From Pseudomonas helleri (GTDB lineage: Bacteria; Pseudomonadota; Gammaproteobacteria; Pseudomonadales; Pseudomonadaceae): a DNA stretch of 64,000 nt. The translations under genes and the position numbers were made by a program. Positions 8,844 through 17,012 of the stretch are shown here, one piece after another. Numbering within the stretch: position 1 is the stretch's first letter; each line of letters opens with the position of its first letter. The notes under the pieces are model-generated. The model ran no database searches, was not told the origin of the DNA, and saw nothing but the letters and a program-made list of their open reading frames with translations. The stretch covers positions 62,001 through 126,000 of the forward strand of contig NZ_JYLD01000009.1 of NCBI RefSeq assembly GCF_001043025.1, in the 5' to 3' direction.

Positions 8844-9746
8844 ATGGTGACTTTTAAGCAATTGGAGGCTCTTTACTGGATTGCCCAGCTAGGCAGTTTC
8901 GAAGCAGCGGCAACCAAGTTAAATATGTCCCAATCAGCGATATCCAAAAGAATCGTTGAACTCGAAGAGACCTTCAGCGTGGCGATGTTTGATCGCACGC
9001 GACGCACGGCCCGACTGACCACAAAAGGCTCTTTATTGCTGGAGCATGCCACCGACTTGCTCTACCGGCGCGACCACATGCTGGGTGAGGTCAGCGACAA
9101 GACGATCCTGGTGGGCCGGTATCGTATCGGGGTGACAGAGCTGACCGCTATGACCTGGCTCCCGTCATTGGTCGAGGCCGTAAGCGAGGTCTACCCTCGC
9201 CTGCAATTGGAACCGGTGGTCGAGGTCGGCGCAGAACTCTTTCGCAAGTTTGAACAAGACCATTTAGACCTTGTTGTTGTGCCGGATATATTCTCGGACG
9301 CCAGATCCATTACGGTAGCCTTGCAAACAGTAGGGTTTGCCTGGATGTGCTCGCCCAGATTGCTGGACACCGAACGAACATGGAACGTGCTTGAACTCTC
9401 CCAGCAAAAATTATTGGCCCAAGGGACTTCATCAGGCACCGGCTTGTTCTATCAAAAATGGTTTTCGGATCAGAGCGTCTATTTCGCCAATACCGTGACC
9501 GCGAGCAACTTGCTCGCGCAAGTCGGTTTGACCATGTGCGGGCTGGGTATTTCCTATTTACCCAAGCGTTGTTTGCAGCATCTTCTGGAAAGAGGCGACC
9601 TGAGCGAAATACGCTGCGAGCCACCATTACCGAACATTAACTATGTGGCCCTTTACAGACCTGGCCGCTGGATAGGCGTCAGCCAGGATATTGGGGTGAT
9701 CGCGCAAAGGCTGTGCGATTTCTCAAGGCTCTTGATCGCCGGGTAA
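8844..9746 (+). CDS. LysR-family transcriptional regulator
   Basis: 300 residues, typical LysR length. The N-terminus MVTFKQLEALYWIAQLGSFE plus AAATKLNMSQSAISKRIVELE is the winged helix-turn-helix, and residues from about 90 form the periplasmic-binding-protein-like effector domain. It stands divergent to the aminotransferase gene and ends four bases before the end of the next LysR gene, which is convergent with it. It probably controls the aminotransferase and itself (context inference); the effector is unknown. Confidence 0.9.
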   Translation: MVTFKQLEALYWIAQLGSFEAAATKLNMSQSAISKRIVELEETFSVAMFDRTRRTARLTTKGSLLLEHATDLLYRRDHMLGEVSDKTILVGRYRIGVTELTAMTWLPSLVEAVSEVYPRLQLEPVVEVGAELFRKFEQDHLDLVVVPDIFSDARSITVALQTVGFAWMCSPRLLDTERTWNVLELSQQKLLAQGTSSGTGLFYQKWFSDQSVYFANTVTASNLLAQVGLTMCGLGISYLPKRCLQHLLERGDLSEIRCEPPLPNINYVALYRPGRWIGVSQDIGVIAQRLCDFSRLLIAG

Positions 9747-9750
9747 AGCC

Positions 9751-10665
9751 TCACGCCACGATCGAATCAACCGCAAAAATAGCCGTCAACTCGGCCAGAA
9801 AGGCGCTCACCACATCATGCTGACGCGTGGAATGTCGAACGGCGGCATGAAAACCGACCTCATAACGTAACTGCTCAGCGTTAAGCGGATGCAACTGCCC
9901 CAGCACTTCGTGTTTGGCGGCGTAATGCTGAGGAAGAAAACCCAAATGCTGGCCTGACAAAATCAACAAAGCGGCCCCGTCCATGCTGTCGGTGAGCGCG
10001 GTCAAGCGTTCAATGGAGGTGGGGACCGGCATTTCCGGTAACGGATGGCTGGGCCAAACCCAGTCATGCTCGCGAACATCCTCGCTGCTGAGCGCTCCAA
10101 CTTGATCAAAAAGCACATGAGACGGCCCGCAATAAGCAATTTGCGTCTCTTGAAACAGTGAAAAATAGTCGATGTTGGGCAACCGTCGCCAAAAGTAACC
10201 AATCGCCAGATCCAGATGCCCGTTGATCAACTTCTCTTCCAGAAGCGAGGAAGACAACTCAGTAAAGTGAAAGTAGAGCCCTTCATGCTCGGATCGCAGA
10301 CGGGCGATGGCCAGCGCGATTTTTTTGTTGGCTACGGGATCGATCTGGCCCATCAAACCGATATTGACGTTCCCGGTAATTTTGCGATTGATGTGCTGAA
10401 CCTCAATGCGAAAGCCTTCTGTGGCAGCCATCAAGCGGCGCGCCGCCTCGAGAAACTGCTGGCCTTTGGGCGTGACTGAAAACCCCGCGCGCCCGCGCTC
10501 ACACAGGCGAAACCCCAGCCTGGCTTCCAAGGTGGCCAATTGCGCACTGATCGTGGGCTGCGTCGTATTGAGCGCCGTTTGCGCTGCAGAGATGCCCCCG
10601 GCTTCAACAACGGCCAGAAATACCCGGATCAAGCGTATATCCAGCTCCGACACCGTTCCTAACAT
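9751..10665 (-). CDS. LysR-family transcriptional regulator
   Basis: 304 residues from the ATG at 10665, chosen because AGGAG lies 6-7 bases upstream; an in-frame ATG at 10701 lacks this. Helix-turn-helix: LDIRLIRVFLAVVEAGGISA followed by AQTALNTTQPTISAQLATLE. The effector domain fills the rest. It is divergent from the NCS1 permease/amidohydrolase pair starting at 10964 and so is probably their regulator. A palindrome just upstream of its start (10686-10709) may be its operator. Confidence 0.9.
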   Translation of the reverse strand: MLGTVSELDIRLIRVFLAVVEAGGISAAQTALNTTQPTISAQLATLEARLGFRLCERGRAGFSVTPKGQQFLEAARRLMAATEGFRIEVQHINRKITGNVNIGLMGQIDPVANKKIALAIARLRSEHEGLYFHFTELSSSLLEEKLINGHLDLAIGYFWRRLPNIDYFSLFQETQIAYCGPSHVLFDQVGALSSEDVREHDWVWPSHPLPEMPVPTSIERLTALTDSMDGAALLILSGQHLGFLPQHYAAKHEVLGQLHPLNAEQLRYEVGFHAAVRHSTRQHDVVSAFLAELTAIFAVDSIVA

Positions 10666-10685
10666 GCGCGCTCCTGGCCAACGGC

Positions 10686-10709
10686 TTACATAGAAAAACA
10701 CCTATGTGA
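10686..10709. promoter_or_regulatory. Candidate LysR operator
   Basis: Dyad ACATAG-N8-CTATGT (10688-10693 and 10702-10707), extended to TTACATAG...CTATGTGAA, lies about 20 bases upstream of the lysR start in the divergent spacer. It fits the T-N11-A style dyad of LysR sites. Not tested. Confidence 0.4.
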
Positions 10710-10963
10710 ACAGTTGGCCTCTGATATTTAACAGCTTGAAATTGACCCCTACATTGCCAGGGACCGGCACTCAATCGCCTTGATGGCGAGCGATGATAGG
10801 TCGGTTTTTGGTGCACGTGCCACAACGTTTTTTGGCGATCTCATCGCAGTGTTCTGGAGTTCTACCTGATTGAGAGACAGGGTGATGGAGCCGCCCGCCT
10901 GCACTGACAGCTTCACTTTATAAAAACAATGATCACTGTCGATTCCAGCAAAAGGAGAATCGT

Positions 10964-12466
10964 ATGTCAGCCCCCAAGAGCCCCACGTGCACCTTAAAAA
11001 CAAGCGACGGGATGGCCATCGAAGGCCATTCGATCGATTACATTCCGCAAAACGAGCGGCACGCCAAGCTCAGCAGCCAAGGCCCTTTCTGGTTTTTGGG
11101 CAATTTCCACTTTTTCACCATTTCTATTGGCTTTGTAGGCCCAAGCCTGGGGCTTTCGGCCCTGTGGACAGCGCTGGCGGGCACGCTCGGGATCATGCTG
11201 GGCACCATTTTTATGGCCTTCCATGGCTCCCAGGGGCCTGAGATGGGCCTGCCGCAAATGATCCAGTCGCGGGCGCAGTTTGGCTACCGTGGGGTGATCC
11301 TCGCCCTGGTGGCGACGATGTTCGTGTTTGTCGGCTTCAACGTGGTGAATATCTCGCTCATCATCGACGGCCTCAAACATGTCTTTGGTTTTGACCCGAC
11401 CCTTGTGGCCAGCGCCGTCGTGCTCATCGGCGCATTGCTCTCTGTCTATGGCCACGACCTGATGCACAAAGCGTTCAAGTGGGCGCTGCTGGCCACGTTG
11501 CCTCTCTATACGCTCGTCACCATAGCCTTGATGCTGGGCACAGGCCAAAGCGATGCCGTGGCGCCAGCCAGCAACCTTGGCTTTAACTGGGTCGCATTTG
11601 CCACCCTGTTTGCTATCGGTGCCAGCTACAACATTTCTTACGCGCCGTATGTCTCGGACTATTCCCGTTATCTTCCGAAAAACACCAGCAGGCCCAAACT
11701 GATCGCAGCGGTGTTTCTCGGTGCATCCTTGTCCGGCGGGTGGATGATCGGCCTCGGTGCCTGGCTTTCACAGCAGTTGCAAGCCACCGATGCCTTAGTC
11801 GCGCTGAATCAGGTGGGCTCTTCGGTCTTCCCGGGGTTGGGCAATGTCTTGGTGCTGATCTCGGTCGTCGGTTTTCTGCCAATCATTGCGCTCAATACCT
11901 ACAGCGCCATGTTGACGTTGCTGACGGGGGTCGACTCCATCAAAAAAATCACGCCGACGCCGCAAGCCCGCGTGGTATCGATCTTCGCCATCAGCGTCAT
12001 CGTGTTGACCTGCGTGCTGTCGATCAAAGGTGACAGTGTCGCGCTGTTGAACACCTTTCTGGTCGTGTTGCTGTACTTCCTGGTGCCCTGGACTGCCGTC
12101 AATCTGGTGGATTACTTCTTCGTGCGCAAAGGCCATTACGCGATCCCGCACTTCTTCACACCCCACGGCATTTATGGCGCCTGGCAATTTCGCGGGATCG
12201 TTGCCTACCTGCTGGGTTTCGCAGCCATGGTGCCGTTTTTCTACATCGTCGATGCCACCGCCAACCAAGAGATTTTTGTCGGCCCTCTGGCGCGTCTGCT
12301 GAACGGCGTGGACATTGCCTGGATGGTCGGGCTGCTGGTGTCCGGGCTCGTCTATTACGTGCTCAGCCGCTCGATTGACCTTGCGTACGAACGCCGGGTG
12401 ATCGACGCCATTAGCGAAAGTGACATCGTCTCAATGAGCCAAACGTCGACACCGTCTGAGCCTTAA
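10964..12466 (+). CDS. NCS1-family permease (cytosine/purine/hydantoin type)
   Basis: 500 residues, about twelve membrane segments. The N-terminal GPFWFLGNFHFFTISIG and the SQGPEMGLPQMIQSRAQFGYRG segment are the NCS1 (CodB/PucI/Mhp1-like) signatures. These carriers move nucleobases, allantoin, hydantoins or related nitrogen compounds with H+ or Na+ across the inner membrane. The start has AAAGGAG eight bases upstream. The next gene, 19 bases downstream, is a nitrilase-superfamily amidohydrolase, so the pair probably imports and hydrolyses an amide or ureide under control of the divergent LysR protein. Confidence 0.88.
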   Translation: MSAPKSPTCTLKTSDGMAIEGHSIDYIPQNERHAKLSSQGPFWFLGNFHFFTISIGFVGPSLGLSALWTALAGTLGIMLGTIFMAFHGSQGPEMGLPQMIQSRAQFGYRGVILALVATMFVFVGFNVVNISLIIDGLKHVFGFDPTLVASAVVLIGALLSVYGHDLMHKAFKWALLATLPLYTLVTIALMLGTGQSDAVAPASNLGFNWVAFATLFAIGASYNISYAPYVSDYSRYLPKNTSRPKLIAAVFLGASLSGGWMIGLGAWLSQQLQATDALVALNQVGSSVFPGLGNVLVLISVVGFLPIIALNTYSAMLTLLTGVDSIKKITPTPQARVVSIFAISVIVLTCVLSIKGDSVALLNTFLVVLLYFLVPWTAVNLVDYFFVRKGHYAIPHFFTPHGIYGAWQFRGIVAYLLGFAAMVPFFYIVDATANQEIFVGPLARLLNGVDIAWMVGLLVSGLVYYVLSRSIDLAYERRVIDAISESDIVSMSQTSTPSEP

Positions 12467-12485
12467 AGAACAGGAAACCGGGTAA

Positions 12486-13322
12486 ATGAACAGAGCCAAC
12501 AATGTCACCGTTGCGTGCTGCCAAGTGGCACCAAAAATCGGTGACCTTGCCTACAACCGAACGCTCACCGAGCGGGTTATCCGCCAGGCAGCCTCGGCCG
12601 GCGCCCAGATTGTGGTGCTCCCCGAATTGGTCCAGAGCGGCTACCTCTTCCATGACCGCAGTGAAGCGCTTTCACTTTCGGAGCCCACCGATGGGCCAGC
12701 CATCAACTTATGGAAAGCACTGGCCAAGGAGCTGAACATCCTCATCGTTGCAGGGTTTTGCGAGCGGCTGGGTGCTGATCAGTTGGCCAATAGCGCCGCG
12801 ATGATTGACGCTCAAGGCCTGCGTGCGGTGTATCGCAAGGCTCACTTGTGGGACGAGGAAAACGCGATTTTCAGCGCCGGCAACGCGCCGCCTCCGGTGG
12901 TAGAAACCGCTTTTGGGCGCATCAGCATGATGATCTGTTACGACCTGGAGTTCCCGGAGTGGGTACGCCTGCCCGCATTGGCCGGTGCGCAACTGCTCTG
13001 CGCGCCGGTCAATTGGCCCGACGGCCCACGACCGGAAAGAGAACGCCCGGCCGAAGTGGTGCGTGTCCAGGCCAATGCCTCCGTCAACCGCTTGTTCATC
13101 GCCGCCTGCGATCGCCATGGCCACGAGCGAGGGGTTGGCTGGGTGCAGGGCTCAGTGATCGTCGACGCCGACGGCTACCCACTGGCAGGCCCGACGGAAC
13201 TGGCAGGTGAGCAACTATTGCTGGCGACGATGAACCTCAAAGAAGCGCACAACAAACACATCAGTAAACTTAACGACTTGCATGGGGACCGTCGGCCACA
13301 GCTTTATGCGAGCGTGGGGTGA
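12486..13322 (+). CDS. Carbon-nitrogen hydrolase (nitrilase superfamily)
   Basis: 278 residues, the normal size of the single-domain hydrolases. The catalytic triad is visible: glutamate in VVLPELVQSGY (about residue 43), lysine in VYRKAHLWDEE (about 119), cysteine in MMICYDLEFPEW (about 154). Such enzymes cleave amides or N-carbamoyl groups. Nearest types by eye are omega-amidase, N-carbamoyl amidases and R-stereoselective amidase; I cannot decide. It forms an operon with the NCS1 permease, which suggests use of an imported nitrogen source. Confidence 0.85.
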   Translation: MNRANNVTVACCQVAPKIGDLAYNRTLTERVIRQAASAGAQIVVLPELVQSGYLFHDRSEALSLSEPTDGPAINLWKALAKELNILIVAGFCERLGADQLANSAAMIDAQGLRAVYRKAHLWDEENAIFSAGNAPPPVVETAFGRISMMICYDLEFPEWVRLPALAGAQLLCAPVNWPDGPRPERERPAEVVRVQANASVNRLFIAACDRHGHERGVGWVQGSVIVDADGYPLAGPTELAGEQLLLATMNLKEAHNKHISKLNDLHGDRRPQLYASVG

Positions 13323-13360
13323 TACAGGCTATTCAACTGCTTGCTTAAATTACGATTGGG

Positions 13361-13382
13361 CCTGACACAACCCGTGTCAGGT
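13361..13382 (+). other. Hairpin after the amidohydrolase gene; start of a 477-base gap
   Basis: CCTGACAC-AACCC-GTGTCAGG forms an eight-base stem 39 bases after the stop, but no T-run follows, so it is at best a weak terminator. The gap 13323-13799 shows no supportable gene. It becomes AT-rich and leads into the low-GC block that follows. Confidence 0.5.
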
Positions 13383-13799
13383 CTGGTGCCTACTCTACGA
13401 TTAACTGCCCCACATGCTTTGAACGGCCGCCCCTCTCATTCAGAATGCTGAATATCCTCTTAAGTATTTTTAACGACCTGTTATTTATCACAGTAGACGC
13501 CGCTCAATCCGAACGCCTAACCTAATACCTCTTCAATAAGTAAAGCATTAGCCACACTTGAAGAGCGTTTAATATCGGCGCGAGGAAACAAGGTACTGAA
13601 CCCTCATATATCGCTGACTATAGTTCGGCTTACCCGCTAGCGGGCAAGCATTAACTTGACGCCAGATGTTTATAGCATTGGTTTACCAGCAGGTACTGAG
13701 TTTAAGTATGTTTACTGCACTGTTGTGCTCCTCACTCCGACTGCCTCACAGACGTAAAACAACTAAAAATCGTATTCCATAAGATTCGGAGCAATAAAA

Positions 13800-14198
13800 A
13801 TGACTAAAAGCCTGACAAAAATGTCCGCTGGCATTATTACTATGATGGCGTTGATGGGTAACGCTTATGCGGCTACCACTGCATGCCCGGCTGTCAGCGA
13901 TATTAGACAGACTGCTGACGGTAACGGTTTTAGCTATACAGCAGCTGCTCCCAATGGGCAGCAGTGGGTAGGAGGAAACCCGATGGCTGATGAATCTGAT
14001 CTGAAAAACGTCACATTTAAAATGGCGTCAATCCGCACTAATGCCAGTAAAACATTTGTAGCCTGCGACTATGAAGGTAAAAAAGACGAGGCCGTGAGGA
14101 TGTCCCTTACAACTAAACCTGCTGCCAAGCCTGTTGGCACAGCGTGGAAAGGCAATGAATGTAAAGAGAACAACCAGGAACTCTGCACTTTCGAGTAA
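13800..14198 (+). CDS. Small secreted protein, possibly DUF3757-like
   Basis: 132 residues. A classical signal peptide (lysine-rich start, hydrophobic core GIITMMALMGNAYA, cleavage after AYA at about residue 24) sends it to the periplasm or outside. The mature part, about 108 residues, has four cysteines (one near the N-terminus in ACPAVSDI, one in VACDYEG, two near the C-terminus), suggesting two disulphides. The pattern ACPxVSDIxQ ... GQQWxGGNP recalls the DUF3757 secreted proteins of gamma-proteobacteria; function is unknown. Base use is more AT-rich than the flanking metabolic genes. It stands alone, with long non-coding stretches on both sides. Confidence 0.7.
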   Translation: MTKSLTKMSAGIITMMALMGNAYAATTACPAVSDIRQTADGNGFSYTAAAPNGQQWVGGNPMADESDLKNVTFKMASIRTNASKTFVACDYEGKKDEAVRMSLTTKPAAKPVGTAWKGNECKENNQELCTFE

Positions 14199-14259
14199 TT
14201 GGTGTTCTGTCCAGGCTAGATAACCGACCTGGCCTTGGTCAGCCGCTTTACATCAACAG

Positions 14260-14301
14260 CTTGCTTTTCATTGGGCTTAATACACCCCCATGAAAAGCAA
14301 G
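14260..14301. other. Perfect 12-bp inverted repeat in a 307-base gap
   Basis: CTTGCTTTTCAT (14260-14271) and ATGAAAAGCAAG (14290-14301) with an 18-base loop. No T-run on the plus side. It could end the upstream transcript, fold in a small RNA, or mark a past insertion. The rest of 14199-14505 shows nothing I recognise. Confidence 0.45.
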
Positions 14302-14505
14302 ACTGAAAGCACGGCGTCATTCTTATAGCTATTTCACTTGCCCTATCAATGTTTATCTTCCGGGCTACGCAGTAGCCGCACGCAAACTCGGCCGATACCA
14401 TCTGACACTCCGCATCAGCATTTTCTATACCCGTAACTCAACAACGAATGTCTCGTCCTGTATCGGGCGCTTGTCAGTACGGGTGAATTTTCCGGAACCT
14501 TTACC

Positions 14506-14712
14506 ATGCAGAAAAAAATAAAAACCAGGCTGACTCTCGTGCACGAGCGTATTAACGAAGCCGCAAAAAAAATTGAAGAGACCGCGACTCAGCAGACTGT
14601 AGAAGGCCGTGATGATAAAGCTGAAGCGCTTGAGTCTTCCCTCAAAAGCCTGAAAAAATCGTTGTCCCGAATTAGATTATGCGAAGACGGCAGTGTGGTA
14701 ACACTGCATTAG
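14506..14712 (+). CDS. Small hypothetical protein (68 residues, helical)
   Basis: 68 residues, rich in lysine, glutamate and alanine, with a heptad-like pattern (about residues 10-58), so probably one or two amphipathic helices or a short coiled coil. One cysteine near the C-terminus. No signal peptide and no recognised domain. The ribosome site is weak. It is convergent with the LuxR-type regulator 32 bases away. Could be a small regulator or a spurious frame; intact helical composition favours a real gene. Confidence 0.45.
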   Translation: MQKKIKTRLTLVHERINEAAKKIEETATQQTVEGRDDKAEALESSLKSLKKSLSRIRLCEDGSVVTLH

Positions 14713-14744
14713 TGCAATTGCGAGACAAACCGCTAACGGCCGTT

Positions 14745-15449
14745 TTAGATAAGACCAAACTTAACAGCAAGGACGAGAGACTCTTTACTGTTCGAAACAC
14801 CTAGCTTTGTGTAGATACTGTTCAGATGAAAATTTACGGTCCTGGACGAAATAGATAACACCATCCCAATTTCCGAAGCGGTTTTCCCTTGCCCGTAATA
14901 ATTCAATATTTCACGTTCTCTTACAGTGATTTTGAGCAACCTGTTATAACGATCTGAATCAGAGAGGTAAGCATCCATAAAGTACGTATGAAGCTTTGAA
15001 CACAGCAACATCACGCTGCCGCCTTTTTCAACAATATCTTGATCCGAGATGGTGTTATGAGCCCTGATAACCGTTATCAGACTTGAGACACACGTATGAT
15101 CATGCAGTGCTTGAGACCATGCATAGCTGCCTGTTTCTTTTTGAATCAGATCCTTAAGTTTTGGACAAGATTCAGCGCCCCAAATAATGGGCAATAAACT
15201 GGTGCGGCAATGACGAATAATAGGGTTGTCTTCTACTTGATTCTTATCTTCATACGGCTTCATGATTTCCGGGGGGATATTAGTCAGCACTGCACCGCCA
15301 GTACTGCTCAGATAGGTAGGTATAATCATGCGAAAGATAAAATAGTCAAAACCCATATTCAAAACAGCACGTTCGGCATAGCTGTATAAATACGCAGTCT
15401 CCTGTGAGTATTCTTCACTTCTAAAATAGTTATTCGACTCACCCACCAA
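14745..15449 (-). CDS. LuxR-family regulator with autoinducer-binding-like domain (LuxR solo)
   Basis: 234 residues, the size of quorum-sensing LuxR proteins. The N-terminal domain (about 10-160) keeps the spacing of the acyl-homoserine-lactone pocket: PPEIMKPYED, VEDNPIIRHCRTS, LPIIWG. Relative to TraR/LuxR numbering, Tyr61, Pro71 and Trp85 are kept, but Trp57 is isoleucine and Asp70, which holds the AHL amide, is asparagine. The C-terminal LuxR helix-turn-helix is complete (LTVREREILNYYGQGKT then ASEIGMVLSISSRTVNFHL), with the conserved glutamate, leucine and glycine. The start is GTG at 15449 with GGAG eight bases upstream. No luxI-type synthase lies in the window, so it is a solo. Neighbouring DNA is AT-rich, suggesting acquisition. 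Confidence 0.85.
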   Translation of the reverse strand: MVGESNNYFRSEEYSQETAYLYSYAERAVLNMGFDYFIFRMIIPTYLSSTGGAVLTNIPPEIMKPYEDKNQVEDNPIIRHCRTSLLPIIWGAESCPKLKDLIQKETGSYAWSQALHDHTCVSSLITVIRAHNTISDQDIVEKGGSVMLLCSKLHTYFMDAYLSDSDRYNRLLKITVREREILNYYGQGKTASEIGMVLSISSRTVNFHLNSIYTKLGVSNSKESLVLAVKFGLI

Positions 15450-16076
15450 CAGAACTCCTTATCTCATCAGGCAGCACCACACATTACGAATTCATTTTTA
15501 ATGAAAACGAAACATTCAGCAAGGAATTTTTATAATGAGAATATCGCGTTTAATGCGTTTACTCCTCTCACTCAACACAACCAAGCACATTAACTTTTTT
15601 AATTTTTAAAACGATCCGTAATTATTTCCCAGCAGCCCATCACATAACCTCCATTTGAATATATAAGACGGTGGAAAATGCGATCTTACATCTCTTTTTG
15701 AATGGCCTTAATCAAAAGGCGCTGTAGCAATGACCGAAACAACGCAGCCACTGTGTTTAATCTATATATCCAGAGTTTAGAATTGGCCAGCCACAGTAAA
15801 CATTGAAATACTCAGGCCATGGATAAATCCGCTCATAGGTGATGTGGACACAGATTGCCCAATACGAGCAGGCGTTATGCCTCTTAACTGTTTAACGGTG
15901 TCACCATTCGAACCTGGGCGTCATGGACGATGACCCTGCCCTGCAGCCCACTCAGCCTGGTGCTGGAGAAAGCGCCTGTGCCATGAAAACGGTCTGACCG
16001 ATGTCATAACAAAATGGCTATGCAGGAACACCATCGTGATTAACTCAACTCACAGAATCTCCAAACGCTAAAAACA
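15450..16076. other. AT-rich non-coding stretch
   Basis: About 627 bases between the luxR-type gene and the terminator of the small lipoprotein gene. I find no convincing reading frame, RNA gene or repeat. The first 200 bases must include the luxR promoter. Confidence 0.5.
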
Positions 16077-16102
16077 AGAAAGCCCGGAAACCGGGCTTTC
16101 TT
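16077..16102 (-). terminator. Terminator of the small lipoprotein gene
   Basis: AAGAAAGCCCGG-AA(A)-CCGGGCTTTCTT stem of about twelve bases. Read on the minus strand it follows the lipoprotein stop by 15 bases and is followed by GTTTTT. Confidence 0.85.
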
Positions 16103-16116
16103 AAACCAAATGCTAT

Positions 16117-16452
16117 TTACTCAGCAGTTTTCAGCTTAATCACATCGCCGGAAACGGTGGTGGTGTAGCCGTTCAGAACCCATGCCCAAAACCACTTTTC
16201 CTGGACTTGAGTATTAATCAGCGCATCCCCGCCCTTGGCCTGGATTGCAGATGTCTGCGCGCGTACAAAACGGCTGTTCTGACCAATAGGAATCAGACCG
16301 AAAAGCATCACACCCGTAGCGCTCGCTTCACTGTGGCCTACGACGGTGTACTGGTTGCTATCGTACTGATGAGTCTTCATAGCCGTACCGGTACAACCTG
16401 CAAGAGCCAAAACGCATACAGCAGAAGCGAGGGTTTTACTAACGATCTTCAC
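16117..16452 (-). CDS. Small lipoprotein of unknown function
   Basis: 111 residues from a GTG at 16452, chosen because GGAG stands eight bases upstream and because it puts a lipoprotein signal right at the N-terminus; an ATG at 16485 would add eleven hydrophilic residues in front. The signal is VKIVSKTLASAVCVLALAGC, a perfect lipobox (LAGC) with the cysteine at residue 20; +2 is threonine, so outer-membrane sorting is expected. The remainder has a glycine-rich hydrophobic patch (GVMLFGLIPIGQNSRFVRA) and a tryptophan-rich segment (KWFWAWVLNGYTTTV), as seen in small TRL-like envelope lipoproteins. Single-gene unit with its own terminator. Confidence 0.75.
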   Translation of the reverse strand: MKIVSKTLASAVCVLALAGCTGTAMKTHQYDSNQYTVVGHSEASATGVMLFGLIPIGQNSRFVRAQTSAIQAKGGDALINTQVQEKWFWAWVLNGYTTTVSGDVIKLKTAE

Positions 16453-16485
16453 GGTGTTACTCCATTCAATAGAACCCGAATCCAA

Positions 16486-17012
16486 TTATCGGGCGGCGGC
16501 ACTCTACCCTAAGGGCTGAAGCTTTTGACAGCTTTGCTACTCATTTTATCGCTGATAGCTATATAGAATTTCGACACATCACCCACGCAAAACCTGCGAT
16601 CAAGCCTGAGGACGTGGAAGCATGGGTGGTCTGTGCTGCCCATCACCATGCACTCCTCTTTGGTTGCACTGCAGTTGCCGAGCAGGTTAATCCAAATCAT
16701 CAATTTCTTCCTAGGCATGAAGGACATCGCCTCTTCGCTGCAGGCGTTTACGCAGATATCAATCTTTAGGCTCCTCTGCTGTTCCACAGCGGACTCGGGA
16801 TGGCTATCTGGGCGTTCTCGTCCTCGTTGGCGAGAAAGCGCATCGCTGACGTTTGATTGCGCATAGCAAATGTCGCGACCGGCTCTTGGCGTTGGTGGAT
16901 AGCCTCAGCCCAAGGCCTGCAACCATTTAAGTAAATCCATTTCCAAGCTGCCTGGTTTAGGCGCAACTGGAGACAACAGGCAATAGCGTGAGCCGTCTTC
17001 AACGAATCCTAA
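16486..17012. other. Junction region with possible gene fragments
   Basis: No intact gene. On the minus strand at about 16905-17012 the translation PLGFVEDGSRYCLLSPVAPK followed by a WLQALG end resembles the C-terminus of a LysR-family protein, so this may be a regulator fragment cut by the arrival of the conjugative element. A 72-codon minus-strand frame (16509-16727) is possible but has no recognisable features. Conjugation-gene homology begins right after a stop codon at 17010-17012. Confidence 0.35.

Noticed and set aside
13361..13382. Strong terminator after the amidohydrolase gene
   Set aside because: The stem is good but no T-run follows on the plus strand.
14216..14401. A cysteine-rich 61-codon minus-strand frame
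   Set aside because: It spans the 12-base inverted repeat, has no good ribosome site and no similarity I can name.
16509..16727. A minus-strand frame of 72 codons
   Set aside because: No recognisable motif and a poorly spaced ribosome site; kept only as a remark on the junction region.
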